A model generated the notes under the pieces. That model did not search any database, was not told the origin of the DNA, and saw only the letters and a program-made list of their open reading frames with translations. Made by a program: the position numbers and the translations under genes. A DNA stretch of 64,000 nucleotides. Source: Adiantum capillus-veneris (Eukaryota > Streptophyta > Polypodiopsida > Polypodiales > Pteridaceae). Position 1 is the first letter of the stretch; each line of letters starts with the position of its first letter. This document shows, one piece after another, positions 1 to 12,150 of the stretch. Location: NCBI GenBank assembly GCA_014529385.2, contig CM043956.1, forward strand, positions 88,967,221 to 89,031,220, given 5' to 3'.

Positions 1-49
1 TGCATTTCCTAGATTGCACTCAAAGGAATATATCCCTAGGAAGGGTTGG

Positions 50-131
50 CCAAGGTAGCTTTGGATGCAGCAGGAGGGCAAGTCCCAAAGCCAAGGTAAC
101 TTTGGATGCAACAGGAGGGCATGTACCAAAG
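50..131. repeat. 41-bp tandem duplication (2 copies)
   Basis: Two adjacent 41-bp units (50-90 and 91-131) both start CCAAGGTA and end CCAAAG, differing at a few positions. A third partial start, CCAATCACTTTGG, follows. Confidence 0.85.
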
Positions 132-1082
132 CCAATCACTTTGGGACTCAATGTGCTAAGTACATGGAGTGATTGCAACATTCGATAATAGGAAACATGC
201 CAATTGGAGGCATATGCCATTTTGGAGGATTTTGACATGGACAAACAAATGCATGTTGAGATTATTAGCCAGTAGCTATTGAAAAAATGCCTCCTTGGGA
301 ATGGTTTGGGTATCATTGGTTGCAAGATAAACCCAAGGGCAAGATGAGGAACAATTGTGTTGCTCGCAACCAATGCGCGTTGGGGGTATATCTCTACATA
401 TGCAATCATCTATGCTTGCATATACAAAGTATGTGGCATTATGCCAAAAGTTGACATGGGCAAACAAGTCAATGATCAAAGAATTAGTCTATAGCTCCTA
501 GAGAAAAACATGGTGCTTGGCATTGCATTGGTTGACATGAAGGCCAAAGTGTGGTCCATTCTAGGGATCGCAAATTTTTTCCTTGATGAGTTGTATGTTG
601 GGATGTCATCTTGGAGTGATATCAAAGAGAGACAAGAAATTTCAAGATGAAGAGGGACACTCTCTGTCCATATGCAATCGTTTATGCCCAAAACATGCCT
701 TCCGCCATCTATCGTGAAAATGGTATGGAAATCAAACACTTCATGCAAGGCAAGATGATGATACATGTTAACATTCATTACAGTCGATCCTCATACAACC
801 TGAAGAGATGGAAGACTTACCTAGTGTGTGAATGAGGCATGTAGAACAACATTGAAAATCGATCAAGCATACAAACATCTTTCATTATCATTGATGACAC
901 TAGACTCCTAAGGTCTGCAATATTGGCTTCAAATGTTCACTATCCATATTCTCTTAAACCATGATTGGTGCATCACTAGAAGCATAGCCTACCATCTGAT
1001 GCCATTGCAACATGTGGGAGCATGGTGACCCTCCAAAACAAATTAAACTACATACAAAAGAAGCAACCAATCACGCATACCA

Positions 1083-1136
<54 letters not shown>
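1083..1136. repeat. Compound microsatellite (GT)n(GA)n
   Basis: About ten GT units run directly into about 17 GA units. Confidence 0.97.
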
Positions 1137-1140
<4 letters not shown>

Positions 1141-1483
1141 ATTCTGAAGGACGAGAATGTGCCAGCAACTATGCACGCCGTGCCCCTCTAATGTTCCATT
1201 GTAGGGTGTGAACATTCTCTACTTACAAGAGAAACTGATTTAAACTCAATAGTGAATAATACAAAGGATTTGACTTTGGGCAGTGGTACACTCGCTAAGA
1301 AAGAAGCTTTGAGGTAATGGAAAGGCTTTAGAGCCAGCATAAAAAGGGGCAATCGTATTACATGTGAAAGCAGGGAGGCCATTGGCAGACAAGCGAACAA
1401 AGGCATCCAAGCATTGTCTTGAGACAAGGCATGAGCTTCAACCGAAGCTCACCTAGCCATTAGACACACAGTTGAAGCTCTCT

Positions 1484-1485
<2 letters not shown>

Positions 1486-1541
<56 letters not shown>
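1486..1541. repeat. Compound microsatellite (CT)n(CA)n
   Basis: A CT run switches directly to a CA run near 1518. Further CA runs follow at 1643-1682 and 1849-1876, so four dinucleotide tracts lie within 800 bases upstream of the gene. Confidence 0.97.
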
Positions 1542-1543
<2 letters not shown>

Positions 1544-1641
1544 ACAATTTACAGGGAGACAGCGTAGGCTACATAATGATGGTGGCCTCATTAGCAGGCT
1601 TGTCTGCCTATAGTTTTACATAAGTACACCACAAACCCGCA

Positions 1642-1642
<1 letters not shown>

Positions 1643-1682
<40 letters not shown>
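1643..1682. repeat. Microsatellite (CA)n
   Basis: An uninterrupted CA run of about 20 units, 270 bases upstream of the SDR start codon. Confidence 0.97.
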
Positions 1683-1683
<1 letters not shown>

Positions 1684-1948
1684 TTCCCCCCTGTTTATAC
1701 GACTTCCACTAGCTGGTTCCGAGGGGCTCTTACCCTTACCCATGCGCGTGCCCAAGACATAGAAGGGCATCAGGGATCAGCTATTGTGCTCGTGCACGCA
1801 GAGTTGTAATGCGGTGATTCCTTCATTGGCAAGCTCAAGCACGCGTGCACACTCACACACACACACACACACACACGCACAGATCGACCGCAACACTAAT
1901 TTGCTTGGTCAATAGAGATCAGACTCAGAGCTAATTATATAACAGACC

Positions 1949-4900
1949 ATGGGCAATTTGTTGCTTGAATACCTCACTGGCGCACCAGGCAAAAGTGGGT
2001 TTGGCTCAAGCTCCACCGCAGAGGATGTCACTGGCGGACTCGGCTTACACAACCTCACCGCCATTGTCACAGGTGTGCTCCCGCCTTCAGATAGCCATTA
2101 CTGCATCTCTTTGTATTTATATTCATCACCTTGCAAGTAATGGTGTGTGATCTTACTTAGTGTTTACTTCTATTTAGGCATTGGATGAATTTGGGCCTAG
2201 TGCGATGCATTAGAGATCATCTCTCAGTCGTTATTTGTAGTTTGGGAAGGCTATGATTGGTCTTTTTGCACACAGACTTATATCATTTGGCGATGTCGCA
2301 GGCAGATTGAGTTGTATAATTGTTGCATACGTGTGTCATCAAGTGATAGCAGCTGAAGCTCATTATGTCCCTTGATCATCACAATACTTCATTGGCCCAA
2401 TATTGGCAACCAGGTTTTCCTGTCAGTGCATGAGAGTCCGGGAAGGGTTGTCGGTTTGGCATTTCAAACACACATAGTTGTCGATAACTGTTGCTTGCAG
2501 TGGATGGGGCGTAATAGCTTAATTGGAAAAAGCATGGCAGTCGACACTATAGTTGGCAAATGCATGGCATTGGAATGCTGTCTAGCTAAAAAGATCATGA
2601 TTTTGTGACATAATTAGAAAGGGCCCCTTCTGGTTCCATGTTGTGCATCAATGAAGAATGAATGCTTTGAACCCATTATAAGGACTTGAACTAACATAGG
2701 GAATACTAGTCTAGAATCTATATTTTGTGTTGTTATGACATTTTGAGTGATTTAGCTATATGGATTTGTCAATAACAGGGGCCACCTCTGGCATTGGAGC
2801 TGAGACAGCGAGGGTCCTTGCAAAGAGGGGGTGTTGCGTGATCATCCCCGCAAGGAACTTGAAAGCGGCGCAAGCCCTCAAGGACTCCATCCTGAAAGAG
2901 ACCCCACATGCCGAAATCATACCCCTCAAAATGGACCTCAGCTCTTTCTCCTCCATCCGCTCCTTCGCCGAGCAATTCCTCGCCCTCAACCTTCCATTGA
3001 ACATACTCATGTGAGTAGCCCAGCCTAATTGCTATTCTTTCTAGAAGGGTGATGTAAGGGTAGCAAGGGATCTTAGCTCACTGTTTTGTACCCTGCTTTT
3101 GCTTTGGGAGGGCTCTCATCTAATTAAGGCGAGGCTCAGAGATTGATAGGAAAAGTGCGTGTTTTGAGATAATGCTGTTTTAGGTAGTTGGATCGAGGAC
3201 CGACGCATCGATCGATCCTCAATACTAATCTCCTCCCTTTTATCATGAAGAAATCATCAGCCTCATAAACAGCTAGTCATAAGACCATATATTCTTCTTT
3301 GATATGCTTCAAATTTCAAAAGCTTCAAAATGAGATCTTATTGCAATCATTGTTTTTTCTGTAGCAAAGCAAGTTGGGCTCTTGTCTACACGTACTTCAT
3401 GCCATATTGAGAGCTTTGCTTTGTCCTTTTTGTTGGAAGTTTTAAGCAAGGTTGGGAAGAGGAGTACCCCAGTAATGGCATTCATGTTGATTTTCTGCTC
3501 CATTGACTATTGCAGCAATAATGCCGGCGTCTTTTGCAAAACGTTTCGAAAGTCGGAGGATGGATTCGAGATGAGTTTTGCCACAAACCATCTAGGTGAG
3601 CACTCATAAGTAGAGTTGAGCTTTGTGTACATGTGGTTTTAAATCAATCCTTGCTCACATTTACGCATAAATTATGCAAAACTTGATACAATGATCATCT
3701 TAGGCACATGTCAGCTCAACTTTGTAGAGTTTGTGATACCATAAACCAGTAGACTTGTGCTGCATTTCTTTACTCAAATCATAAGAGGCGCTCAGGTACA
3801 AAGATGCTTAGATTTGAGGCCATCCGAGGAGTCCCCAATCTATAGATCACTAAGTACTAAGTTTAACCAGCGACCTTTCATTGACTCATATCAGGAACCT
3901 TTGCACACTCATTCTAGTTATTGATTCCAGTGGCATTACACTCTCGATTAAGACCTGATTGTGGAGTGTTGCATAGAATGATTGCATGTAGCTCTAGGAA
4001 TGAAAAAGCTAACATTTGGTATCACTGAAGGTAGTGAAAGATGCATAGACCTTTGAGTAAAGCATAAATGGTATGCAGAGATCAAATAACAAAGGTCATT
4101 AGAAAGATCTCAATTATTTTTTACCATTACACCATCTTGGACATATCTTCCTATCATGTTGAGAGCGTGATAGATCGTTCAAAGCACAGGCATTTTCTAG
4201 TGCCATGTAGGAAATAGAGCTCGAAATTTAACCGAATGAATCATGTTTCGGGTTGTTAGAAAGATGTTGAGGGGTAGAGCCTAAATCTTAGAGCTCCATA
4301 ACTGTGATTTTTTGTTGCTTGATAGCCTTTGTTTTGGGTAATAAATCAATCTGAGAATAATCAAAACGGTCATGAATTGGCCACTAGGACTGCATATGTT
4401 AAAATTTGTGTGTGTGTGTGTGTGTGTAGCACGCGAGTGCGCACGCGCACACAAAATTTCATGGTGATTCTTGATAGTGAGATGTGGGTAATGATAAGTA
4501 ATCAAATTGTGAAGTGGGTATTGTCTGGATTTCACAGAAATTCATGGTGATTGCTTAGTGCGATGTGCGGTAATGATAGTTAATCAATTATGTGAGAAGT
4601 GGGTATCGTCTGGATTTGTTGTTTGAGCGCTTTAATCAATGGGAATTAATGAATGTGAGATGCGGGTAATTAAAAAGGATCATTTCGTGAATTGGTTTGG
4701 CTGCGTGCAACTTATGCTTATTGTATTGTTGGTGCGTGTTGTGGGGCAGGCCATTTTTTGCTAACAGAGATGGTGCTGGAGAGGATGGTGAGAAGCGCAG
4801 AGGAGTTGGGTGTGCAGGGCAGGATTGTGAACGTGGCGTCGTGCCTGCACAGGTGGGTGGGCACGCATGGCATCGCCTTCCACTCCCTCCACGACAAGCA

Positions 4901-6492
4901 CAGGTAACTAATCTCTCTCTCTCTCTCTCTCTCGGACTTCTCTCTTCCGCAACACATGTTGAGTTCAAGACTCGGTTACACATCAATCCCTTTTCTGTAA
5001 AGGGCGGCTTTGCTTCAAAGTTAAGAACGCCTAGACGCTTGCACTGGCTTTCACTCGTGTTTTTTGACTTGCACCGCACTTGTCGGTAAGAGAGAGAGGA
5101 GGTTGCTCTTGTATTACACATCCAAAAAATGTGGTCAATCGGCCTTGGCTTCATGGTGGCCTAGGCCTAAGATGCTTTTCACATAGATCGTCACTCGGGC
5201 AATGCCTTCTTTGTAACAAGTGTTCAAGAAGCGTGTCTCCTAAGATGCCCTTCCCATAGGCCCGTTAAAGGCGCTTTGGGAGGCCCCTCGATATTCAGTG
5301 TCTATGTATCCCTTGATGGAGGAAACCAAGTTACTACCACCGAGTGCAGCGTTTTTGTTGGTAGGTGCCTCAACCACCCCCCACATTCACAAAGCGCCTT
5401 CTATATCCGTAGCAATTGGTTTTCTCTCCTTGAACATGCATATGAAAAAGGGCGTCCCACATGCTGCAATCAGCGTGCAGAGAAGTGCAAGCATAAAGGG
5501 TCCTTGATTTTCCAACACTTATTAAGGGGTCTATGGGCGAGCGCTCTTAGATGTATCGATTGAAAATTCAAAAATACCAATTGAGACAAACTAGACAAGA
5601 AGGATGTAGATTGACAAAATTATAAACTTTACACAAAAATTAGTGTTTATTTAAAATAACAATAAAAAAAAGTTTTGTATGTTTTAGAATATTTATTTGC
5701 AATTAAGTGTACTTGAGATTTATCAAAACACATAGGAACAACTTTTGAAAAATGCACAAAATATTGTTGGATATTTATCAAACCCCATAGGACAAATATT
5801 GGGCAACGCACCGAAATTGTTGCGAATTTTCATCTTGAAAAGCTTTCAGTCAAGCTTTTTGGATAAAAAATTGAAAGTGTAAAATTATACTACCAAAAGG
5901 TGTTTTTTTTTTTTTCTAAACTCACAATAGTGAGTGTATGTATTGTATTCACCAAGATAATGTACAAAAGACACCTCCAGCTCGTTTCGAGCCTTGAGGG
6001 ACATCAAATTACATCAATAGACAACTATGAGGTTTCCCAAAGCGGAAACCAATTACCCCGTCAGAGCGACAATGATGGCCCGATACCAGTCGTGCCAGTC
6101 CTTCCTCTTATTTATCTACTAGTTGTATTCTCTTTTAAATGATGTTTGCCAAGAGAGTATGCAACTACAAAGCATCAAGATAGTTCTCTTTTTTGTTTGA
6201 AAATGGGTACTTGTCTATTTAAGGTGGTTTTGCTTTCTGTTTCATTTGTGCAGTTATGTGGAGTCCATCAACTATGCACAATCAAAGCTTGCCAATATTC
6301 TTCACTCCAAGGAGCTTGCAAGAAGGCTTAAGGTTGGTATTTTATGAAGAGTATGAAAATCCTCTTCTTTTGTTAGGCTACTTAAAAAGTACTTGCCAAG
6401 AAAGAGACTTAAACAAGGTGAAGATTCACAAAGGCATACTAAATTAAAGAAAGTAGAAAGAGGACATTTGCATAAATAATAGTATGAGAACT

Positions 6493-6543
<51 letters not shown>

Positions 6544-7504
6544 TTTTTTTGATAACAAAGGGAAAACAACTAAACAACTAATAAAATGAATCCTTAAAAA
6601 CAGAGGAAAACTATATCAAACATTAACACTAAAGGGACTAAGAGAATTGTCAATTGTGCATTCAAAACCTCTTTGTGGATGCATATACTTTGAAAGATCT
6701 TTGGTGAGAGGAGAGGAAGGTCTTTGGTAGTCCATCGATGGTGTGTTCATCCTTTGGATAGCCTGCAAAGCATTCCTTTGAAACACTAATTGAAATGTTC
6801 ATCAAACAACTACGAGAAACCAAATTTGGTTGTGTTGTGATGATCAATGAACAATCACTTTATGTAGGATGTTGAAGCTCATGTAATCGTAAATTCTGTT
6901 CATCCCGGCATTGTAAAGACAAACATAACCAGAGACAGAGGAGGGCTTTTGACAGGTAAGCTTTCAAATTTGGCTCTAGAAAATGGACACTTCGAATGCT
7001 ATGCAAGATTTTTCATTTAAAGCGTACTCTCCATTTGTATAAATTGTGCTCGTCTTTGCAGACTTAATATTTCGAGTGGCATCGGTCTTCATGAAGACAA
7101 TACCACAAGTGAGTGATATATTATTTTTTCATTGATGCTTTGTGCTATTAGAAGATTCATAAGTATGATCATCCTTGTGAAAATAGAAGGCACAATGGAT
7201 GTTTATTTTCTTCTTATATGCATGGATATATATTTAGTGTTTTTTATATGAAATAGTAAGCTTTTGCTTTATTAATCAACAAATTGATTGAGGATGGTTG
7301 AGGTTGACAAGGCCCCTCCTTTTTTTTTAATAGGGTGCCGCAACAGTGTGCTATGTGGCTAGCCACCCAAATGTGGAAGGAACCTCGGGAAAGTACTTTG
7401 TCGACTGCAACGAAGCAGAGTGCTCTTATCTAGCTAGTGATGAAGAGCAAGCAAGGCACCTTTGGAGCTATAGTGAGAAGGTTACGAGCTTGCAACCTTC
7501 ATAG
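1949..7504 (+). CDS. Short-chain dehydrogenase/reductase, TIC32/retinol-dehydrogenase-like, 8 exons, 324 aa
   Basis: Exons read from the sequence: 1949-2072, 2779-3010, 3516-3595, 4750-4903, 6254-6332, 6868-6955, 7062-7108, 7334-7504. All seven introns are GT-AG, all phases join, and the sum is 975 bases (324 aa plus TAG), close to the usual ~320 aa of plant TIC32-like SDRs. The ATG has a good context (ACCATGG), and the first 41 residues contain the family's N-terminal GFGSSSTAEDV-like segment. Rossmann motif TGATSGIG spans exons 1-2; NNAG is in exon 3; the active-site Ser sits in VNVAS (exon 4); catalytic Tyr-Lys is in YAQSK (exon 5); NSVHPG is in exon 6; GAATVCYVA opens exon 8. The family uses NAD(P)H to reduce or oxidise carbonyl/alcohol groups; the substrate is unknown. 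TIC32 itself is a chloroplast inner-envelope protein, but localisation here is not shown. The closest match from memory is the Arabidopsis TIC32-like/retinol-dehydrogenase-like group. No frameshift or stop is seen. It is the only intact gene in the window. Confidence 0.93.
4407..4427. repeat. Microsatellite (GT)n in SDR intron 3
   Basis: About ten GT units, followed by CACGCGAGTGCGCACGCG, which is itself rich in self-complementary CG steps. Confidence 0.9.
4455..4620. repeat. ~83-bp tandem duplication in SDR intron 3
   Basis: Two imperfect copies share TCATGGTGATT near the start and GTGGGTAT.GTCTGGATTT near the end (offset 83 bases). A third partial copy, with GATGCGGGTAAT, follows around 4655. 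Confidence 0.8.
4912..4933. repeat. Microsatellite (CT)n just inside SDR intron 4
   Basis: A pyrimidine run starting 8 bases after the exon-4 donor GTAACT. It is distant from the acceptor, so it is not a polypyrimidine tract for splicing. Confidence 0.9.
5902..6000 (-). mobile_element. 3' end of a non-LTR element (SINE/LINE tail) in SDR intron 4
   Basis: Read on the minus strand this ends in the stem-loop ACTCACTATTGTGAGT (5920-5935) followed closely by a run of about 13 A. The same arrangement, a stem-loop then an A-rich tail, ends the insertion at 9979-10796, and the ~40 bases before the stem are alignable by eye between the two. The far limit is uncertain (it may reach about 6140) and I found no clear target-site duplication. 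Confidence 0.55.
6494..6540. repeat. Microsatellite (GA)n in SDR intron 5
   Basis: About 23 GA units between exons 5 and 6, followed by a T run. Confidence 0.97.
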
Positions 7505-7913
7505 GGTTGATTGTTTTTACCCCATTTTGCCCTCTTAATTAGGATTTGTACCATAGCTTGCACCCAAGTGTGCTCCAAAAGCTTCATTGTAAAGTGATAA
7601 TGGGTATTTTCCTTCTAGTTAGTTGTTTTAAGGCATGCATCTCAACTTCTAGGGAGATATTCCATATGTACATAACGGCAACCTCAAAGGAAGATATCTC
7701 ACTATGTCAAAAACTACATAGGTGGAGATTTCTCAATGTAACTCAGAGTTAACCAAAAAATTTAGTTTTTATGCTCACACTTTTTGAATCCCCCATTTTC
7801 TATTATTAACAGGTACTAGTACAACGGCGCCGCCTCTGGCGGTGGCACTGTAAGCGGTCCTATGTGGATTTTTTCAACCCATGTACCTAAGCTAGCTAAC
7901 TTTCGCTCTAGGC
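7505..7913. other. Downstream flank / probable 3' UTR of the SDR gene
   Basis: AT-rich sequence after the TAG at 7502-7504. I see no canonical AATAAA close to the stop and no second coding region; the 68-codon open stretch at 7546-7752 lacks any recognisable feature. Confidence 0.4.
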
Positions 7914-8419
<506 letters not shown>

Positions 8420-8473
8420 GATATATATATATGAATGGGCTTCGGAGCATGAGGGAGGGGCTCGGTTGGTTGC

Positions 8474-8507
<34 letters not shown>

Positions 8508-8649
8508 CCATTGCAGATTCGCAACCATGTTGATGTCGGTTGCTCTGAAAAACAGAGCAGTGAAATGTAGGGCTCCCGCAGATAGATGAGCTTATGACCT
8601 ACACTCTCGCTGCAACAGCAGGGTTCTTATCAACAAAATATATTTGTAG

Positions 8650-8651
<2 letters not shown>

Positions 8652-8715
<64 letters not shown>
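8652..8715. repeat. Compound microsatellite (CT)n(AT)n
   Basis: A CT run of about 20 units turns into an AT run. The same CT-to-AT order recurs at 8823-8896 and within the foldback unit. Confidence 0.95.
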
Positions 8716-8817
8716 CTGTGCATAGATTTGTCCCATAGGCCGATTTAGAACTTTGATGGTTGTTAATATAGTCTTTCTTCCTTTCTTTCTTTCTCCTCTA
8801 ATCTCTTCCTATTTCTC

Positions 8818-8822
<5 letters not shown>

Positions 8823-8896
<74 letters not shown>
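8823..8896. repeat. Compound microsatellite (CT)n(AT)n
   Basis: About 22 CT units followed by about 15 AT units. Confidence 0.95.
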
Positions 8897-8898
<2 letters not shown>

Positions 8899-9296
8899 CT
8901 GCACCTTGCTCTCTGCCTTCTACAACACCTACTTAGGAACCTCTAGCTGTACCATAGCACCTACCACTACTATTACACCTGCCGGCACTTCTCTCCACGT
9001 GAAGCCGATGCTACCCATGACTTTGCTTCTTGGCCTTGAGCTACCCCCACTCTTTTTGATGCTAGTCTACTACAGTAGGTGAACGTTGTTGCTAGTGATA
9101 ATCTCTCTTGACACAAGAGAGAGGGGACGCGCGTGGGTGTATGTGTGTGTGTCTGATCACTACAGTGTGCTCGAAAAATTGCATGTAGAGAGTAGTGTGT
9201 GCACTACCCCCCTCTTCTCTTGCGTAGCGTTGCACTATTGGTCAAAACAGGGAGGATGGGCGGCTAGCTGCTCCTCGAGAACGCCATTTACATTCA

Positions 9297-9369
9297 ACAC
9301 ACACACACACACACACACACACATCAGATGATTCGAAACCTCTCCACAAATCGATGAAAAGGCGTCGCC

Positions 9370-9413
<44 letters not shown>
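9297..9413. repeat. Facing (AC)n and (TG)n microsatellites
   Basis: (AC)n at 9297-9322 and (TG)n at 9372-9413 lie ~50 bases apart in opposite orientation, so a single strand could fold into an AC/GT stem. The sequence between them has no recognisable feature. Confidence 0.92.
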
Positions 9414-9414
<1 letters not shown>

Positions 9415-9978
9415 TCACCTGGTTGCAGAGCACTGGTTGGAGCAAGCAGTGATTGCCACACGTGGTAAGGGAGGCCGGAATCCCTCCCCCTTTTATAATA
9501 GTATAAATATTGTATGTAGATGTTTCTTGTGATATTTTCCAAAAATATATACCCTGCATTTTGTGTGGAGAAACACAATATTCTTCTAAATATGAACTTT
9601 TGGAAAAGACCATAATGTAAGTACCCAAGACACTTAATTGTCCATACATGTGCTATTAGAAGGTTATTAACTACTCTTTTGGGCTCCACATAAACCCATT
9701 ATAGTTATTTAGCCAATTATCATTAAGAAAAAACCTATTGCCTTTGTATAAAAAAGGTTAATAGTGTTGTTTGCACTAGTTGCTAGCATAAAACAGAGAG
9801 AAACATCATTTATGTAAACCAACTACATGCATACAAAAGAGAAAATGAAGAGACACGACAACACAGCCTACATCAAGTTATAAGTAGGATCAAGGAACCT
9901 AATTTTTTTTGGTCGAGCAAACTAAAGAATCCCTCCTCAACGGCTTTACATACTAAAATTTGTAGGATCTATTTTTTG

Positions 9979-10796
9979 TGTGCTCACTCATGGGTTGGGG
10001 GCCCTTTAGAAGAGGTTGGAGGGGCGAGGCTCTCGTTCTTTGTGTGCTCGTTGATGCGGGTGATGGAGTTGGGGCTATGACTTCAAGCTTCTCATTCTCT
10101 CCCCCGCCTTCGCCTCCTTCCCTTTTATTGGAACTCGGGCTGTTGGGCAGTCCCCCGCCTTGTTGGTACAAATGGAAAGGTTTGGTGTCGAAGGCGCCGA
10201 GGCGTTCTAGCTCGGGGATGGTCATCGTGGCATGTAGGAAGCTTTTGGAAGCAGGCTCAACCGGCACGTGGCCCGCCATAACGGCCTGGATTTTGTGTCA
10301 TTGTGGGTGTGCGATTGCTCATGGCAGGGATTGGATTTCGTCAGAAGATTTCGAGAAGGGGCTTGGCTCCCTTTGCAGCTTATGGAGTTCTAGTCATCTG
10401 GTGGTCGGGTGGTGTTTAGCTTTTTGGTGGAGACCCCTTGGCGATTTACTCTCCGGTATGGTGTTCCTTTGCTCTTTGTTTTTGCCGCCTTTAATCCTAC
10501 TTGGGTAACCATGGAGTACCTCGTTGGTGGGTGTTTGTACTCGAGGGTGGCTCCCTTGTCAGCCTTTCTATTTGTATGAATGGTATTGTGTTTTCCAGCT
10601 TGAGGGCGTTTTCTAGTTGGGGTGGCAGTTCGGTGGGATACCGTGGAAACCTCAAGTTTTATGTTATTGATGTATCATGTCCTGTTATGGTGGTGTTGTG
10701 TGATGCCATGGCCCGGTGTGGGCATGGCTTTCTTTGTAAATGTTTTGGTTTCTAATTTATCACACACTCACAATTGTGAGTTTTGCAAATAAAAAA
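9979..10796 (+). mobile_element. Non-LTR retrotransposon insertion (SINE or 5'-truncated LINE) with 15-bp TSD
   Basis: The segment is flanked by AGGATCTATTTTTTG (9964-9978) and AGGATCTATTCTTTG (10797-10811), a 14/15 match, the length expected of a target-primed insertion. The right end is A-rich (CAAATAAAAAAA) and is preceded by a perfect 16-bp stem, ACTCACAATTGTGAGT (10766-10781). The body is clearly more GC-rich than its flanks. Open stretches exist on both strands (+ 9978-10508, - 9953-10279), but I recognise no endonuclease, RT or RNA-binding domain, so I treat it as a SINE or the 3' part of a LINE. A relative with the same tail lies in SDR intron 4. Confidence 0.8.
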
Positions 10797-10917
10797 AGGA
10801 TCTATTCTTTGTTTTTTATATAATATTTAGAAGTCCAGGTGGTGTTAAATCATCCCCTTGTCATGTGATTGAAGAGAAAATTGCATAAAACTATACTCGC
10901 GTGTAATGCATTACTCC

Positions 10918-10984
10918 CCCTACTAGGTCTACACGCTAATTAAGCAGAATCTTGGCAGATCCCCTTGCCATGGCCAAGAAAAGA

Positions 10985-11033
<49 letters not shown>

Positions 11034-11300
11034 CTCTTGTATCTCTCCTTTGTCTTCCCGCGAGTGAGCGCAGACCCCTCCCCCCTCCGGGCCTGCTTCT
11101 GAACACCATCTCCTACAGCTCTGCAAATCTGAGGTCGAAATCGCCTGCACTTGCTTTTTCTGCACGAAACAGCTTCCCAAAAATGTCAATGAGATTCCTT
11201 GCGAATCTGATCCAATCGGCTAATTCGAAGGTTTTTTAAAAAAAAGGCTTCGTGCCATTCCTGTAGATTGCCTCTCTTTCTCTGTGTTCGCAATCAGACG

Positions 11301-11354
<54 letters not shown>

Positions 11355-11479
11355 CAGCATGCGCCATTTGCCCCCTTCGCCAGTCTTCTCTTTCCACGCC
11401 CGTGCGATATAGAGGGAGAAATAGCCGTAGCGAGCTCCCCCAGCTTCGTCGTTTGTCGCGCAACCTAGCACAGTGTCCA

Positions 11480-11522
<43 letters not shown>

Positions 11523-12150
11523 TTTACAGCTGTCCGTAAATCTATCCTTCTCTTTCCTTTCCTCTTCCATTCAAAACCAAAGGATCTCCCAAGATTCTCA
11601 TTAAAACAAATGGGCTCAGAATTGGGTTCCTAATCCTACTGGCTCTACACGCCTATTAACCCGAATCTCCCCAGATCCGCCCCCCCTCTCTCCCCTCTCT
11701 TCCCTCGGCTGTCGTGCCACATGGTTCCCCATCGCTGCCTCTGCACAGGAGCTCCTCAGCCCCATCCACAGTGAGGCGCAGCCCCCCACCCTGCAACTTC
11801 TTGCGCCAATTGCTGGCCTTGTCGCGAATGGCAAAAAAACGGCCTCCCCTGGTGCTCGTGCAGATGTGAGCCTGCAGATCACCGCCGCGCCCAGCCCACC
11901 TTCCAGGTTTCGCGCAGGCCTGGTGACCACTGCTCTGCCAACCTGAGGAGCAATGCCGACAGAGGAACGAGCAAAACAGACCGCATCGCGTCCGACGTAC
12001 AGAAAATCTCTCCTTCTCTCTGTCTCTCTGCGCTCGTCGACACATGGCATGTCCACCCTCTTTCTCTCTCTCCACGTGCCATAAGTTCTTTTTTTCTCCT
12101 AAAAGCCTAAGCGCATCTCCCCAGATTCCAAGGAAACTAATGACCCCAAA
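10918..12150. repeat. CT-rich region with a diverged direct duplication
   Basis: CCTACTAGGTCTACACGC (from 10918) recurs as CCTACTGGCTCTACACGC (from 11634), each followed by a related ...GCAGATCC or ...CCAGATCC phrase and then CT-rich DNA. A third CATCTCCCCAGATTCC is at about 12114. It contains (CT)n at 10989-11029, 11302-11351 and 11486-11519. The part at 11690-12010 is GC-rich compared with the AT-rich surroundings. Several overlapping minus-strand open frames there (11616-12082) look like a by-product of base composition; I cannot support a gene, although a CpG-rich 5' region of a host gene would look similar. Confidence 0.6.

Larger units (their letters stand above)
1..1948. other. Upstream region of the SDR gene, no gene recognised
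   Basis: I see no supported coding region here. The first 830 bases contain a short tandem duplication and loosely similar phrases (for example CATATGCAATC at about 398 and 669), which suggests an old, diverged repeat. From 1083 on it is dominated by microsatellites. The bases just before the gene start at 1949 include an AT-rich ATTATATA stretch at 1934-1941, but this lies only about 8 bases from the ATG and so is not a convincing TATA box for this start. The promoter probably lies within the CA-rich stretch further upstream, but I cannot place it. Confidence 0.5.

Noticed and set aside
20-409. 129-codon minus-strand frame at the window start
   Set aside because: It runs over the 41-bp tandem repeat and reads L/P/S-rich without motifs; no splice or homology support.
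1934-1941. ATTATATA as the SDR TATA box
   Set aside because: It is only ~8 bases upstream of the ATG, leaving no room for a transcription start and 5' UTR.
9978-10508. 176-codon + strand frame as a gene
   Set aside because: It lies within a short non-LTR insertion bounded by a TSD, has no recognisable domain and its start coincides with the insertion edge. GC-rich DNA gives long chance frames.
11616-12082. Three overlapping minus-strand frames of 67-146 codons
   Set aside because: They overlap in different frames over a GC-rich, CT-repeat-rich duplicate; none shows a domain, and all are R/E/G-rich as expected from (GA)n-type composition.
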